From positions 8,163,917 through 8,227,916 of the forward strand of contig NC_026501.1 in NCBI RefSeq assembly GCF_000182925.2: a DNA stretch of 64,000 bases. The letters run 5' to 3'. Under the pieces are notes generated by a model, which had not been told where the DNA came from, made no database searches, and saw only the letters and a list, made by a program, of their open reading frames with translations. The first letter of the stretch is position 1, and every line of letters starts with the position of its first letter. Origin of the DNA: Neurospora crassa OR74A. Taxonomy: Eukaryota > Ascomycota > Sordariomycetes > Sordariales > Sordariaceae. This document shows positions 10,730 through 23,100 of the stretch, one piece after another. The position numbers and the translations under genes were made by a program.

Positions 10730-13700
10730 CCCTCCTTTTCTGGGGGAACTTATGGTCGTGGTTGATGAAAAAAAGCAGGTCAAGGTCACTTCAACATCGA
10801 CAGCGTAGTATTTTGCTCTTTTATCTGGCCGGCTCCTATAGGCCCGGATGCCACGCCGGGTCCCGAGGAAAAACCCTTGGCTTTTAGTCTCCAGCTATCA
10901 AGTGTTTGGCGTTATTTGGTGTTGGTTTATTTCATAGAACCGTTGGCGTTGCGTGTTTTCCTTCCTGTTTTTGATATTCACGGTGCTCTCATTTTTGAAC
11001 CTGAGATTGATAGTCGACCTCTAGTATCGGAAAACGTTCGACAACACGCTTAGCTCCGTGGCACTCGGGAGTTGATCAACTCGGTCCCGGCTGTCATGAA
11101 TGTCTGCAAGAAGATCCCAGAAAACAGAACAATGTTTATATTGAAACGAAGTGACCCGGAAGGGGTGAAGGGTTCCAATGTGGCGTTGAGCGACGCACAC
11201 GTCCTTTTTATTTTCAACTTGTTGCCCATTTGAGACATGTTCTAACCCGAGAAGAATACCACTATGGGAAGTAAACGCCGAATTGAGCGCAGTCAGGGCT
11301 TTCCATTGTGCTGGTTGTACCTGCCTACGCAGCACGGAGCCGTCGGGACGAGAACCTTGACGGCCATGGGCTAGCGGTTCATCGGTGAACGTACCTCCTT
11401 TTCATGAGTATCATGAAGTGAACTGCATGCAGACTGGAGGCGATGTATGGTACCCGTCATGTGGCCAGCATGATGTAGCACAACGATAACCAGAATTTGT
11501 CAACTACAAGTCAAAATTGAAATTTGAGGCTATTCTTGCCCATTTTCAATGAGTATCTCTATCTGGACAAACAGGCGAGGCAAGGTGACCATACGCTGGG
11601 GTAGCTGTGACAAACGTCAGATGAAGGGGCCCTGAAATACAATTCTGTCCTGGTTTCCTGTGAACAAGAAAGCTGAAGCTTTACTGGTTATAGAATATAT
11701 CTTGGCTTTCTTTCTAGTGTTTTACAGTTTCAAAGGCCTATCTTCCAGTCTTGAGGGCCTTGAAAGCGATAGAGAGATATCAGAGGATACCTATTAGAGG
11801 CTTATGCAGCGTTACAAACCCTTGGCATTATCTCATATCGCTTTGAACGGAAGAAAGTTTCTCTCTTAAGGGCCAACAAGAGCTCCAAAATTTCCCTGTT
11901 CACCCATGATCGAGACACCAAACTAACAAACATACCAGCCTTGTATTGTGCCTGGCGCACATTTGATGCTGAAGCATGTGTCCATATAGCTTCGGGGTTG
12001 CTTGCCCTACAAGGCTACAGGGGCTGGTTTTTGTACACAGTACAGGCCTGGGAAATGACCGTATGGTGTACCTGCTGCATCCCTGCTGAAGTGACTGTGA
12101 TGTAACGGAGGCAGTGCTCTGTGTCGCTGCGTAACTCGATGATACACCGGAGTGAGGGCAGGTTTCAATGTGGGATTTGGAGAAAATAACAGCAATGTCT
12201 TTAATGCCTTGCTTTTTGCCATGTGAAGATTTGAAAAGAGGAAGGCCGGAATATGCCACTCAATTGCATAGGGGCATCGTCTCGGAGCTAAAGCGCCCAG
12301 GCCCTTCAGATAAGCGTGTTTGAATTCAATGTTACGGAGTTGTGAACTCATAAGGAGACAGTATGATTGCGCTGCGCCGCCACCGACCGACCTCCGAGGT
12401 GGTTAATATGCACAACGTTGAGCACCCTCGACATTCCGCGCAAGTACCTCGTCCATCCAATGAACTAGGTAAACTGTAACGGACACTGATGCGGGGCCTG
12501 CTGAACTGTACATGTAAATGAATGAACCTTATGCTTTTGATGAAGAAGGAATCCCGTGATCCCCTTTCTTGATCGTGGGGATGCTGCCCAACCGGGTCCG
12601 TACCTGGTGTCAGTGAAGCTGAATTAGAGCTGAGATGTGAGTGCGGCATGGACTTCCCGGAAGCTGGAATCCAGGCGGGGGTGACGGCGTTGTGGAACCA
12701 GGATTGTGATACCAATGCACAATTCTGCAAGCCAGAAATGGTGAAGTCGGTGACCTTAACAATTATTGATGAGAACCAATGAGAGATAGTGAATCGTGGG
12801 CCAACATGAGTCCTTGGTCGCTCAGAGCTCGATTACGGGTAACCATCGGCATCGTGTCCCCGCAGGAAAGCGGTCCCCGATCCGCTGTCCGGGAATCAGC
12901 CAGTCAGGTCAGCAAACGTTTGGATATGTATTGGGGGGGAAGGGGCAGAGGAGCGATCTGATGACGCGGTTATGCTTCCAGTCGAGAAACCTCAAGAACA
13001 AAACCACCAAGTTGAAGATAGCCTTTGAACGTATCATCATTCATACTCAGTAACACGCATAGAGGAGAATTTACCTTGAGAGGAATTCGTCTTAGCGACT
13101 TTCCATGTTAAATGGATGGTTTTTGGAACAAGGTACAGGTACACCAAGTGGTGTAAAGTCCCAACTGCATGGCCGGTCGAGCCGGCGTCCCCTGCCCGAA
13201 TTTGCTGTCCTGCCACTTTGATCGCCGGACCCACTTCGGCCTTGATGGCGTTTTGTGGATGGTCTGCCCGACGGGCCGTAAACATCGGGAAGAGTGGAGA
13301 CAGCCGAACAACGTTGATCGGCATGGTGGAGGAATTGCATGTAGTTCAAAACTGCATCGTGTGTTCAGTTGAACGCTTGGGGAAATGACAACTTCGGTAC
13401 AATGTTGGAGCTACACTATTGGAAGTAAATCCATATTCGAATGGTGACAGGTAGATCATGTGTTGAAGATATGCGCGCTTGAGTGGTTGCTGTTGGCTCC
13501 AACATTGTGCGGGCTGTAGGTTTCCCGTTGGCAGCGGGGCAGGGCACTGGAATCTGGCTGAGCTGGGGCATCCCGCCGTTGATTGAACAATTAGCCGCCC
13601 ACAGTCTAGTATGCCTGCGCTTTGTACTGTGAATTATAGAAACACTCTCCCTGTCCATTCTCACATCTGTGACCTTCTCTCCAAGCGTAGCGATAACGAG

Positions 13701-16402
13701 AGCTTGTGTTTGGTGGTGAGCACTCAAGAATCTTCGTTGCAAGCAAGGAGTATCTGCCCAAGTGATGACTAAATGGCTGCCTGCTCAGAATTGAAGCTGT
13801 GCCCTGGTTACTTCATCGAGAACAGTAAAAAGGCTACGTGGTTGGACCTTGATGCAAACATCCATGTACGTTGAGAGGGCTTCTGGATCACAGATGTGGA
13901 CGAGGAGCCTAGCCTCATGTGCTTATCAGTTGTTGGTTGCCACTTGGTGTATTGTACCTAGCCGCCATCATCTGACTGGAAATCGGTAATACGTAGGCGC
14001 AACATGGTTGATCGGTAACGAGACGTGTCAAACTTCAAAACGGTATCCAATATTCTTCAGCCGTAGTACCTTCGCTCAGGACGTCGCCTAAGAATTTCCA
14101 TGATCAAGCGTCTAGCGTGTGTGCTTGTAGGCTGTTGGTCGATTTATGTTTTCAATCCATCGGGATTACATTGGGATCCGTGTTGATATCTGAGGTTGAG
14201 CGTCACCAGCTGGACGAGACATTCGTCAAACTGTTTAGTTAAGACTTCTGACGACGCCCGGCATCCGTACTGTAAACAGCAGCCCGCGGAGGCGGTTGAA
14301 CGAATTCCTGATGGTGTTTGTATTTCGCATCAATGCAGTGGAAGGTTTGGAAGAGGAAGAAGGTATGTAGCGCGATTGTACTGAACCATGTACCTTGAGC
14401 TCTCCCCGCATCCCATGTGCCCCACTGCGCTGGGCAAAACAGTGCAGATGCTCCCGGATACTGTATTCCAGGTCGCCAGCATCCAACACACGCGCAGTCG
14501 AACCAACAGAACGTTTAGTAGTACTGTAGTGAGCCCTGCGGAAAGTGGCGGCCTGGCCTGCGCCTACACTAGAGGTACACCGTTATTGCAGTGTACCATG
14601 TACACTTTGCCGACGACGAAACAGGCGCGCGGAGCATCGTCTGCCCGGTCGTCTAATGACCAGTCACAATAAAGACCCAGCCTTCTCCCGTCATCTCGTC
14701 TGTCATCAAAGATTTGCTGCTGCCTCGCTCTATGGAATCAACCTTGTCCCCGTCCAGTCACGGTGTTTTCCCAAAGTCGACTACTGTGGACGAGGCAAGG
14801 ATCCTTCTCGAAGTATATCCGTCTTTCTCAATTCAAGTGAAGCTTTCTCCATGTCTTTTAGCCCACACTTCGTGCAGGCCCTTTCAGGTGACATGGACAC
14901 CAACCGATCGCTTCCTTTTTTCCACTGGAGAGTTGGCCTTGTTGCGCCGCGAAGCTGCCATATGAACAAGGCTCATCGAGGCCATCTTCGAGACTTCTAT
15001 GATCTGCTCAACCCTGCCCATGATACGCAGACGGAAAACCCCGCCAAACAGGACGGCGGCCAGAGTGGGAATGCGCGAAAGAGGCAAGAACAGCCAAGAT
15101 GATGAAGGTGCCGTGTCGTTGTCCACATGGCACCGTTGATTCGCTTTGACCTAGTCAGTTAGTACACAGTAGGGTCCATATCTGCCCCCCTGTCAGCGTT
15201 CCTGCAATCCTGCCCCGTTAGCTGACTAAACCTCAAATCACCAGCACCGATGCTTTCTCTTCCCCCGATTAATCCATTCCTCTTCCAAGCTAACCTGTGG
15301 GCAAACGCAGAATCCAGGTCTGTGACCGCTGCTTTTCTTGACCTGGCCGTCTTGTATTCAACCACAACTTTTGCATGGCATCACCAAAGTCCGGCAACCA
15401 GACAAAATCTGCGTGCCCTGGCCAGGATACACGCGCCCACCTCATACCACATAGTCGGGGAGTTACTCGCTCGGCTTAAGACCATTTAGACACGCCTCTA
15501 GATTCCAGCCTCTACCACCGCCGCCGCGGGTACCTATTGTCTTGCTGTACGACACAAAATTGGTGCCAGCGGATGGGTTTGCACTCTCCAGGCTAGACTT
15601 CAGGCTCGGTCTGCGTATATTGCCTCGGAAATGTCCGCTGTCCAGAGCGTCTCGACGCCACCGCTGTGATATCTGATCCTAGATTGCGGTACGTGAAAAT
15701 CATGGCGACATGGCACAGTCGAACGGCTAGTACGCAGCGAGTTTTGACTCATCCTTCAAGGCCTATGGGACAGGAAATGGATCAGCCTAGTATGGGCGCC
15801 ATAGTCGTTATCCATCGCCCTCGCCACGCCTATCTACCCTTAATTCAGCCGGGCTCTCCTCCCCTTGAAAGCATCCATGTTCTTTTTTACAACCTCCCTA
15901 CCTCCTGCAACTCCCTGGTGAAAGCTTATGATAATGGACAGTGGAAGCGCAAAGTTGGCTGGATCCAGCAACTAACCTCCGTACGTTTCCTTAATGTCCA
16001 TTCACAGCTTCCTCATCAGTCTCCCCCCCAAATTCAACAAGCATTTCCGTGTACCGTGCACACCATGTCATACAAAGTTGACCTACATGCCCCATCTTAA
16101 GATGTTGGTGCGGTACGTTCCCATGTGCAAGCATCTGGCATTGAGCTCTCCAGTACCAGTGAACATCTACTCTCTAGCCCCAGTAGGGCGTTGACATACT
16201 CTACTTGACAAGGTACTGGCTGTCTCACTGACTACGTATTCATTGGTTCGCGGCGAAATGGTATCTGTTGCTGCGTATACGCCCATTTGTCCTCACACTA
16301 TGTATCCTCAGTCACTCTTTGTCCCCTTGACCAACCTACCCCTGTACCTACATATGCTCCCTGGCCTCTAGCCTCTAGCCTCTATCCCCCCTGTTGTGGT
16401 GT

Positions 16403-16418
16403 CCCCCCCCCCCCCCCC
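16403..16418 (+). repeat. poly-C homopolymer, 16 bp, beside CCTCTAG tandem units
   Basis: Sixteen consecutive C in a pyrimidine-rich stretch about 0.5 kb upstream of the zinc-finger gene. Just before it, around 16364-16385, short CCTCTAG units repeat in tandem. Confidence 0.8.
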
Positions 16419-16908
16419 TGCCCCTGTCTTTCTTTTCTGCTCTGTCTCCGACCCCGACCTAGGCCCTCCTGAACAGGTTCAAGCCAGGCCGGCTACCCAC
16501 GCATGCATGTTCCCTTGGCTTTGATACTCTAATTCCTTCTGTTGTGCGCTAAGCTACGCTGGTGTGGGTGTTCAGGAGCTTCACCCTTCGCCTTACATGA
16601 ATGAACCTCGAGTACCCACATGGGATACTGTGGGGATGTACTGCCTCCCGAATGTTATAAGCCGTCCTCGGCCCATGCCCTATACTGGGTTGAGGCTGAG
16701 GGACTTCTTTGGATTCCCAAACTTAGAACGCAAGCCATCTGGCAACCTAGACTTCGATTAAGCAACAGTCAAGTCCATCAAAAGACATCAGTCGGTCAAT
16801 CATCTCACATAAATCGAAGACTTGACTCCGGATCCTGTCGTGACATCTGGGCCACCATCGTCAACGCCTTCACTTCAACAATACAAGAAAGATCAGATCA
16901 CCAACAAC

Positions 16909-16958
16909 GTATGTGGTGCTTACAACCTTTTTTAACTTTTTTGATGTTTCTGTCTTAG
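16909..16958 (+). other. probable 5' UTR intron of the C2H2 gene, 50 nt
   Basis: A GTATGT donor at 16909 follows CAA-rich leader sequence. A TTAG acceptor at 16957-16958 lies ten bases before the start codon, with a TTTTAAC stretch as possible branch site. Size and borders match the other introns of this window. No coding frame joins across it, so it would lie in the 5' UTR. Confidence 0.5.
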
Positions 16959-16968
16959 AAAACCCCAA

Positions 16969-18322
16969 ATGGGCTCTCAATATTCAACTTCGAGTTTCGA
17001 CGAAGCTTACTCAGACAAAAGCAGTTCGAATCACAACAACAACCCATCTTCAACCGATACGCTGATTCAAACTTTGCAGTCTGTTGAGTCTTTGGAATGT
17101 CAACAGCTGTTTGAAACAGCTCCGTATAGCAACCCTCAAAACCAGTTACTCTTTCCGGCCCGATCACAGAACCTACTTTACGCAAACTGCTTCGACTTCG
17201 ATCTCTTCCGGACCCACATTCAAGAGTTACCTCGATCCACTCTCGCATCTGAATCCTATCTGGTCTCCGCCCCTCCATTGACGGAAACTGATAAGTCAAG
17301 AATCATGAGGTATAGCTCAGACAAGTCAAACTATTAGCGGTCATATCCAACACTAACTTGAAGCCCACCTAGTGCACTCGCCTTACAGTACGACAACAAT
17401 TTCTCTATGGGTTCGCGATCATCCTTTACATGGCCAGGTCAGTAGCCATAAGCGATCTTGATCGGACAGATCAACTCACAATCAAACAGTCTTGGACTCC
17501 GGATCCGGTCTCATAAGCCCCGAATTCGGCTCATACGGGTCAGATAGCAGCTTCGCAGGATCAAGATCTGGAACGACGAGCCCACCCAGGACATCACTAA
17601 GTGCGGAGCAGCGCGAACTGAAGAGGCAACGAGACCAAGCCCGGCGTGATTCGAAAATGCACATCAGGGGCCGCAGGGCGGGAAGCAGCTCCTCATCTGG
17701 CGTCTATTCACCACCTCCTTCGTTGGCAGTCATGTCGTCAGGTGCTCCTGGCATGCCTATCTACACAAGCGCTGGCCCTGTCTCGCTAATGGCTGAAACT
17801 CACACCACCCGTTACCAAGCGCAATTCTCGCCACCTCTTCCAGACCATCACAACACTCAGTCCAACATGTACCATAACTCATATCCCACACCCACATACA
17901 TCAACGATTATGGCTATCCTGCATCGGCCACTCCAAGCTTGCCCTCTTACTACGGGTAAATTTTTCTCCATAGCATCCTGGTGTTAAAGAAATACCATGC
18001 TAACAAAACTACATACAGTCGCCAAATGTCTGACCCCAATCTCATGTACCCTGTTTCACCTCCAACAATGGGAGGTAGCCCTCAGGATACTGCCGGGCAG
18101 GTTAGAGTCGTGCAGCCCAGGCCGAAGCCGCAATGTTGGGACCACGGATGCAATGGCCGTCAATTCTCAACCTTTAGCAACCTCCTGCGTCACCAAAGGG
18201 AGAAGTCTGGACAGGCAACAAAAGCAACATGTCCAAACTGCCACGCCGAGTTCACACGGACTACTGCGAGAAACGGGCACCTATTGCACGACAAATGCAA
18301 ACAGAAGCGGATCGGAAGCTAG
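16969..18322 (+). CDS. C2H2-like zinc-finger transcription factor, 391 aa
   Basis: Four exons: 16969-17309, 17373-17437, 17490-17955 and 18019-18322. All junctions use GT/AG and keep one frame of 392 codons including stop. Most of the protein is Ser/Pro/Tyr/Asn-rich and likely disordered, as in fungal activators. A short basic stretch (about residues 165-190, rich in [12 protein letters not shown]) precedes it. The C-terminus holds paired zinc-binding motifs. The first is Cys330-x4-Cys335 with His349 after the hydrophobic F/L spacing of a finger. The second is Cys362-x2-Cys365-x12-His378, then His381 and Cys384. The first motif lacks the usual fourth ligand 3-5 residues after the His. It is presumably a nuclear DNA-binding regulator. 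I do not recognise a named orthologue. About 11 kb of non-coding DNA upstream suggests complex developmental control, which is inference. Confidence 0.82.
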
Positions 18323-19928
18323 ATATCTAAGAAGAGAAGGGGGAAAAAGGGGGGAATAAAAAACAAAACAAGATCCAGGAGACAGAGAGGTGGGACCGCC
18401 CGATGCGGGTATTCGTTTCATATACAAAATTTGCATACATATTATTTTGGGGTTTGCAAACGAATCTTTGGCAGCGAACATAACGAAACGGACTGGGAAG
18501 AATACTGGTAGCTATTTTGAGACCTCTGCTGGGTGGAACATGTTGAACTAGAAACAACCACTTAACGGCAAGATGTACGGGTCGTACAAATAAAAAAGCA
18601 CAAACAGCTGTTGATTCAAAGCACTTCTAATTTGATTCAAACCTGGATCTGATGGCTTCTCTCATACCTAGGCATGGAGCCCATACAGATGTTCCCCCAC
18701 ACTGATTTTCTTCATCCGTCTTATCACAGACGTCCGTCTTCCCGCATCGGGGATTTTGATCATGCTTAAGCAATCACTCCCTTCTCCGTGTGCTTATTGA
18801 AAGCTTGGCCCTGCAGCAACCTGCTGTGGCGTCCCCTGTTTACAGTGATTGGGCTCGAGCAGCATGCCCATTACCCTGGCGGGTGGATATACTTGGCGTT
18901 CTATCCTTTTGCTATCCAGATTGACCAGGGACAGCTCCCTGAAACGGACATCACTAGCGAGCCGAGTGCTGATGAGCAAAATGAGGGCGGAGGAGAGACG
19001 AGGGAGTATGTCCCATGGTATGGTATGGAGGTACATACACAGAGATGCGACTACAACCTTGGACGTTTGTAAGTACACAGGTATTCCAAATCAATTGCAA
19101 ACCAGCGGGCCTTTTCCCATCTTCAGTACTCTACACATGGAGTGTGTAAAAGTATCACATGTACCTACCCGACCTCGCCGACCTGAACCCTCGGATTATC
19201 TTCCAAGGCCAGGCCAGGCTCGCCGAAATAGGCTGGCAAGAACGCCGGACGGGCACCTCATCTAGGTATGTATCTACTATGCAGTAATATAAGGCTTGGG
19301 TATGGCGGAAATGGTACGACAAATGAGTAAAGTAGCAAGGAAGTCAGAGAAACAGCGAGCCCAGTTGACGGCAATCCACATGTCCTAAGCCGCAAAGCCA
19401 AAAAGAAACCAAAAAGCCGCACCTTCCGAGTTCGGAACGGCCATTTCTATAGGATATAGAGGCGAGCTCAGATCCCTGTCTCACCTCTTTGGGTATCTAC
19501 TCGCTCACACATAGCATAGTAGATACACACATCGATACACACCAGCCAGACAGGCACCACACACCACACACTCAGCATACGTAAACACCTCGGGGCTTCA
19601 GCACGCGTCATCAGCCGCTAGAGCTAGTACGCAGGCTAAATAGACTACTACTGTAAGATACTAGTGGAAAGCAAGCCACCCCACCAAGGGAAGTATCAAG
19701 GCAAGACCTTCGGCCCGCTTATGTACATAGCGGCTCACATAGCGGCCGGCGGCAGCAAGTGCACACGCACATCACAGGCAGCGGGACACGGCAGGCGGGC
19801 GGGAGACCAGCATAAGTTTCTCTTGTCTTTCTTTTCTTGGTTTGTGATTAGCGCAGGTCTGGCCCATCATCTGGCTGAGGGTCTTGGTCTAAGTGGTCAG
19901 CATCGCCTTTGCCTTGCCCGGTCCGGTT

Positions 19929-19954
19929 GGGCTTGGGCTTGGGCTTGGGCTGGG
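19929..19954 (+). repeat. TTGGGC tandem repeat, potential G-quadruplex
   Basis: Five GGG tracts at 19929-31, 19935-37, 19941-43, 19947-49 and 19952-54 are separated by loops of two or three bases. This satisfies the usual G3+N1-7 quadruplex rule on the plus strand. It lies in non-coding DNA. Confidence 0.85.
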
Positions 19955-20072
19955 AGGTTGAAGTGAGCACTATCTATGTATTTGACGTTGCGTACTGTGT
20001 GGTCAATGACGGGACGATGTACTTCAAGGGATGACCTATGTAACTTTGGTTGCTGAAGTCGAAGGGGATCTC

Positions 20073-20073
<1 letters not shown>

Positions 20074-20117
<44 letters not shown>
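20074..20117 (+). repeat. poly-A homopolymer, 44 bp
   Basis: Forty-four consecutive A, then T and six more A. It is the longest homopolymer in the window. No retroposed gene body or target-site duplication was recognised upstream, so a LINE/SINE tail is not supported. Confidence 0.9.
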
Positions 20118-20119
<2 letters not shown>

Positions 20120-23100
20120 AAAAACATGAGATGGTGCGGCACAGCAGTGTGTTGTCCCCGGGATCCCGACGGAGGCTCGGATTATGGGTTCCAAGATGCT
20201 GTTTCTAAGAAATTGTCATTGCGATGCTGAAAGTTGGAATACTGTTCGCCATTATTGATTGCTGAGAGAAAAAGCAAGGTGAAGGCGGTTTCAGATTTCA
20301 GGCACCATGCGGGATTGCTTTGAGGTTCGTCCGGTCCGCCTTGGCTGAAGGGTTTTGAATCCGAGCAGTTCGCGGTCGCGAATGAGCCACGGGGAGATTT
20401 CTGTTGACTGGAAAGTGTAAATGAAGAGAAAACTCAGTGCTCAGCCTGAAGACATGAAGTCTAGGGCCGTCAGCTGATTGTTCGTTCGTTGATAATGTTT
20501 GTTTAGTGTGGAGTGATGAAGTTGTCAAAAGAAGTGGAGAGAGAGACGGCGGGAAACACAGCCGCACTGGGAATAGAACTCCCCAGGCCCCAACATTTCA
20601 GGGCTTAGGGGGCAAGCCTGGAGACGCATGACCCCTAACCCTGGTGACTGTTCCTGGAACCGCTAAAAAAAAAAAAATGCCATTCGATTTTCCCTATCCC
20701 GCTGCCACGGTCCGCAGGATGAAGGTCCGACGGCAGCGCAACCCTCTTATTCTAAATCTTCGACAGTTTACTACCCGATCATAACAGGCAGGCCCTGTAA
20801 GTGACACTTCAATCTTTGGCATGTTGTCAGTCAAATGCAGAGAAAAAAGGCGGAAGGATTTTCGCACCGAGAGATACGTAGACGTTCAGAGGGAGACCAG
20901 TGCCACCTCGCTCGGGCAGCCCCCCCCGACCTACTCGTGCTCGAGGTACATAGGGGGTGCGAGTCTGGCGAGGTCCAAAAAAGTGGGGGTGGGGGACGAG
21001 TAGAGGTAACCGGACCCCGTGGGGTTCGCTATTGGCCTACTACTCCACACAGTAGTTAGGTTCGAACCTGCCAACGGGAATCGCACTGGACGGAGCATGG
21101 ATAAGTAGAACCCCGCATTCCAGTTGACTGCCCCACAGTGACAGCACGAGAGGAAGTTCCTACCAACATCTACCGTAGACTTTTAGAGGTTTTTCACCCG
21201 TCAACTTCAATATGGACATGTCGTCGTTGTTGTCGATGCTCCCTCCAGAAGCCTCATTAATACCGCCATTCATGACGCTGCGAAAGAAAATTTGTTTAAA
21301 AACAAAGAGACACAGACCGATGGCGACCCGGTGACGCCAACTAACTAACGGCGGCTGCAGTGCCCTGTCTTCTTCGCCATAACCCCCCACGCTTGCCATT
21401 GAGACTGGCCAGGCTTTCCGATAGCTAGCAGAGGTTGGACTTCCACTTTCCACGTACCTAAGGCTACGGTAGGTGGGTGCGCGAACAGGTATGTAGCCCA
21501 ATCTGACAAGCCAAAGGAGTTCCATGCAGCAGAAGGCTGATCCGTAAGAGAGGAAAGATCAGAGTACAGAGAAAGGATCAGAGTACCGCAGTATCACGAC
21601 CCTCCATGGGATCTATGTACAGATGTCGCAATGGCGGCTGCCGTCATGCCCCGATACATTGTACGCAGTACGTTAGCCGTCCTGCCGCTCGTCAGCCAAC
21701 GACAACGGCACATGCCTTGTCTCTGGTCAAACTCCAAAGGGTAACGGTTGTTTCCGCGTGTGCAGACATTTGAGGATGGTCCTTTCGTCTGACTGGATCA
21801 CGAAACGGTATCTCCGATAACCGACATAAAGGGCGCCGAATCACGTTTTGTGAGCTCGGTATGACTAAGCCCTCCCTGTTTGGCTGTCTTGAAGAACGGT
21901 TCGTCTCCGGTTCGATCTGATCTCCAATCACTTGTCCGTACGGGAGTGGTTTGACGGCACACATACAGATGGAGATGTCTTCCGTATCAAGGTTGCAGCA
22001 GTTAGTCCAGAGCGATAGAGGATATGACAGCATCCGAAAACGTGCTCCCTTCATCCCGCGCCGCCGACCCACGTCGTCCTCTCGCGATACGGACTCGGAC
22101 AGCCGACCGCGGATGCCGTCATTCCCTAGACAGCAAAAGGAAGCGGGGAAGCGGTAGAATTCAGGGTCATATCAGTTATTCGCTTACGAAAGATCACAAC
22201 TCGTCCGGTGGTTTATTCGGGATCTCCTCCGAGACTGTTGTTGTTGCCTGAGCCTCGAAACTTGCCTTCTGCTCAGATCAACGTGTGAGCATTCGGTCGG
22301 AGGAATCAAAGAACGGTGTGTGTGGTGATGATTTGACGAAACTGTCCGAACGTGAAAATTCACAATCGAAGTTCAACTGGAGAAATGGGAGGTCTGACTG
22401 GCAAACAGATATTCGGAATATGGCGAAATGGGGAGAGTCGCACATGGAGAACATGAAGCCTCAGCATCTCCATACCAGGGTCTTTTCAGGGTCCTCAACC
22501 ACGTCACAACATCCCCTCAGTGGCAGCCACGGTCGACGGGTCGTCGGTCGTTGAACAGCGGAAGATGTTAAGCATAAATGATCCATTGCCGCCTGCCGCT
22601 AACGAATGAGCTCTGTACTAGTCTACTTCTGGTTAGTATTGCATTTTCGGCGTTTTTATTTGTACACCCTTCCCCACGCTTTAATTTTGCTCTTCCACCC
22701 CCTTCCTTTTTTCACCATCTCATAGCCAGATTGAGCATGGAATGGGAACGGTGCCGCAGGAATCTGACATACATCCTGCCGGTCTATGTGCGATCAAATC
22801 CAACTGAACAGGCACAGCTGCGATAATCAGTGCTTGTGGAAAATGAGATATCGCAACAGCGGATTGCATTATCTGGTCGAACGCCTGCATCGACACTGGA
22901 GACCTACGCTACCATGCATGAAATATCACGGTGTTGCAAGCGCTCCCTGACACGACAGCCTTATCGAGAGGCTGCGGCATTCCGTTCTTGATAACTTGTC
23001 TCTCAAACCCCGGGTAGAGCATATCGGGCGTCCGCTGCCCGCTTCTAGTGGCTACGTGATGTCCGTGAGCTGAGTATCGAGACATAGGTTTTTCGGCGGC

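Larger units (their letters stand above)
5422..16740. other. 11.3 kb gene-poor interval upstream of the C2H2 regulator
   Basis: The longest open frames here are 60-185 codons, lie on both strands and overlap each other. None shows a recognisable domain or a spliceable neighbour. The DNA holds a poly-C tract, a poly-T tract, CT-rich microsatellites (for example CTC repeats near 7745-7761) and many copies of TAGGTA/TACCT-like words, notably 7970-8130. The left end contains the apc2 promoter. The right end probably contains the regulatory region and 5' leader of the zinc-finger gene. Unannotated non-coding transcripts cannot be excluded. Confidence 0.6.

Noticed and set aside
10600-10760. Poly-T tract as the tail of a reverse-oriented retroposon
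   Set aside because: No gene-like or LINE-like body adjoins it and no flanking duplication was seen. Long homopolymers alone are common in this genome type.
14545-15102. 185-codon plus-strand frame in the first gene-poor interval
   Set aside because: No motif and no supporting splice partner. Two other frames of similar length overlap it.
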